Source: Bacteroidota bacterium (lineage in GTDB: Bacteria > Bacteroidota > Bacteroidia > Bacteroidales > UBA1556). Taken from it: a stretch of DNA of 5,977 nt. The first letter of the stretch is position 1. Every line of letters starts with the position of its first letter. The notes beneath the pieces are model-generated. The model ran no database searches and had not been told where the DNA came from. It worked only from the letters and a program-made list of their open reading frames with translations. The stretch spans positions 1-5,977 of the forward strand of contig QNXT01000076.1 of assembly GCA_003973505.1 (NCBI GenBank), read 5' to 3'. Shown piece after piece: positions 5,885-5,977 of the stretch. Position numbers and translations under genes: made by a program.

Positions 5885-5977
5885 ATGAGAAAGTTACTAT
5901 TACTATTTGTAATACTATTTGCTGTGAATAGCATTCATGCAGCCTACCTTCTCATACCCATGGATGAAAGTCAGAAA
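5885..5977 (+). CDS. Exported protein, N-terminal fragment (possibly the asparagine-synthetase-B-like protein often found in Bacteroidota)
   Basis: Only 31 codons are visible before the window ends. MRKLLLLFVILFAVNSIHA is a classic signal peptide: basic n-region, a hydrophobic core of about 13 residues, and probable cleavage after IHA. The mature protein would begin AYLLIPMDESQK. It starts 33 nt after the dnaB stop with no terminator or clear promoter between, so read-through from dnaB is likely. From memory, the mature N-terminus resembles Bacteroidota proteins annotated as asparagine synthetase B-like, which begin with a similar LIPMD-x-x-QK stretch. That identification is tentative because the fragment is so short. 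The existence of an exported protein here is much surer than its function. Confidence 0.7.
   Translation, partial: MRKLLLLFVILFAVNSIHAAYLLIPMDESQK

Overview
The window looks like a chromosomal stretch of a member of the Bacteroidota. Three things point there. The gene set is a K+-dependent membrane pyrophosphatase, RecF, a short DUF721/DciA-type protein and DnaB. Bacteroidota-type promoter -7 elements (TAnnTTTG) lie upstream of genes: TAACTTTG before recF, TACCTTTG before dnaB and a looser TATCTTCG before the 143-aa gene. Most starts also lack a Shine-Dalgarno sequence, and the DNA is AT-rich. I would not name a genus. All genes read on the + strand.

Layout. (1) Positions 1-1721 hold the 3' part of hppA, a membrane-integral ion-pumping pyrophosphatase, ending in an unusual acidic, Thr-rich tail and followed by a clear intrinsic terminator. 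(2) Positions 1873-2304 encode an unrecognised 143-aa protein built from five 25-residue repeats, with Trp at exact 25-residue spacing. (3) Positions 2305-2389 are a heptanucleotide tandem array (GTTACGA-like) that starts right after that gene's stop codon. (4) Positions 2552-3655 are recF, which overlaps by 8 nt a DUF721/DciA-family gene (3648-3956) that carries a strong internal Shine-Dalgarno. (5) Positions 3969-4086 are a second degenerate 6-7-nt array, almost purely pyrimidine on the + strand, with a DnaA-box-like 9-mer touching its edge. (6) Positions 4268-5851 are dnaB, the replicative helicase, whose C-terminus resembles the SSB acidic tip. (7) From 5885 to the window end is the beginning of an exported protein, cut off after 31 codons.

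Functionally the centre is a replication/repair block. RecF acts at gaps and stalled forks, DciA-family proteins are helicase loaders or regulators, and DnaB is the replicative helicase. hppA is unrelated energy metabolism and is insulated by its terminator. The most unusual elements are the two heptad arrays, which bracket recF and the DUF721 gene and can both be written as GAG-N4 units on opposite strands. The 25-residue repeat protein and the SSB-like end of DnaB are also notable. I see no CRISPR array, transposase, tRNA or rRNA.
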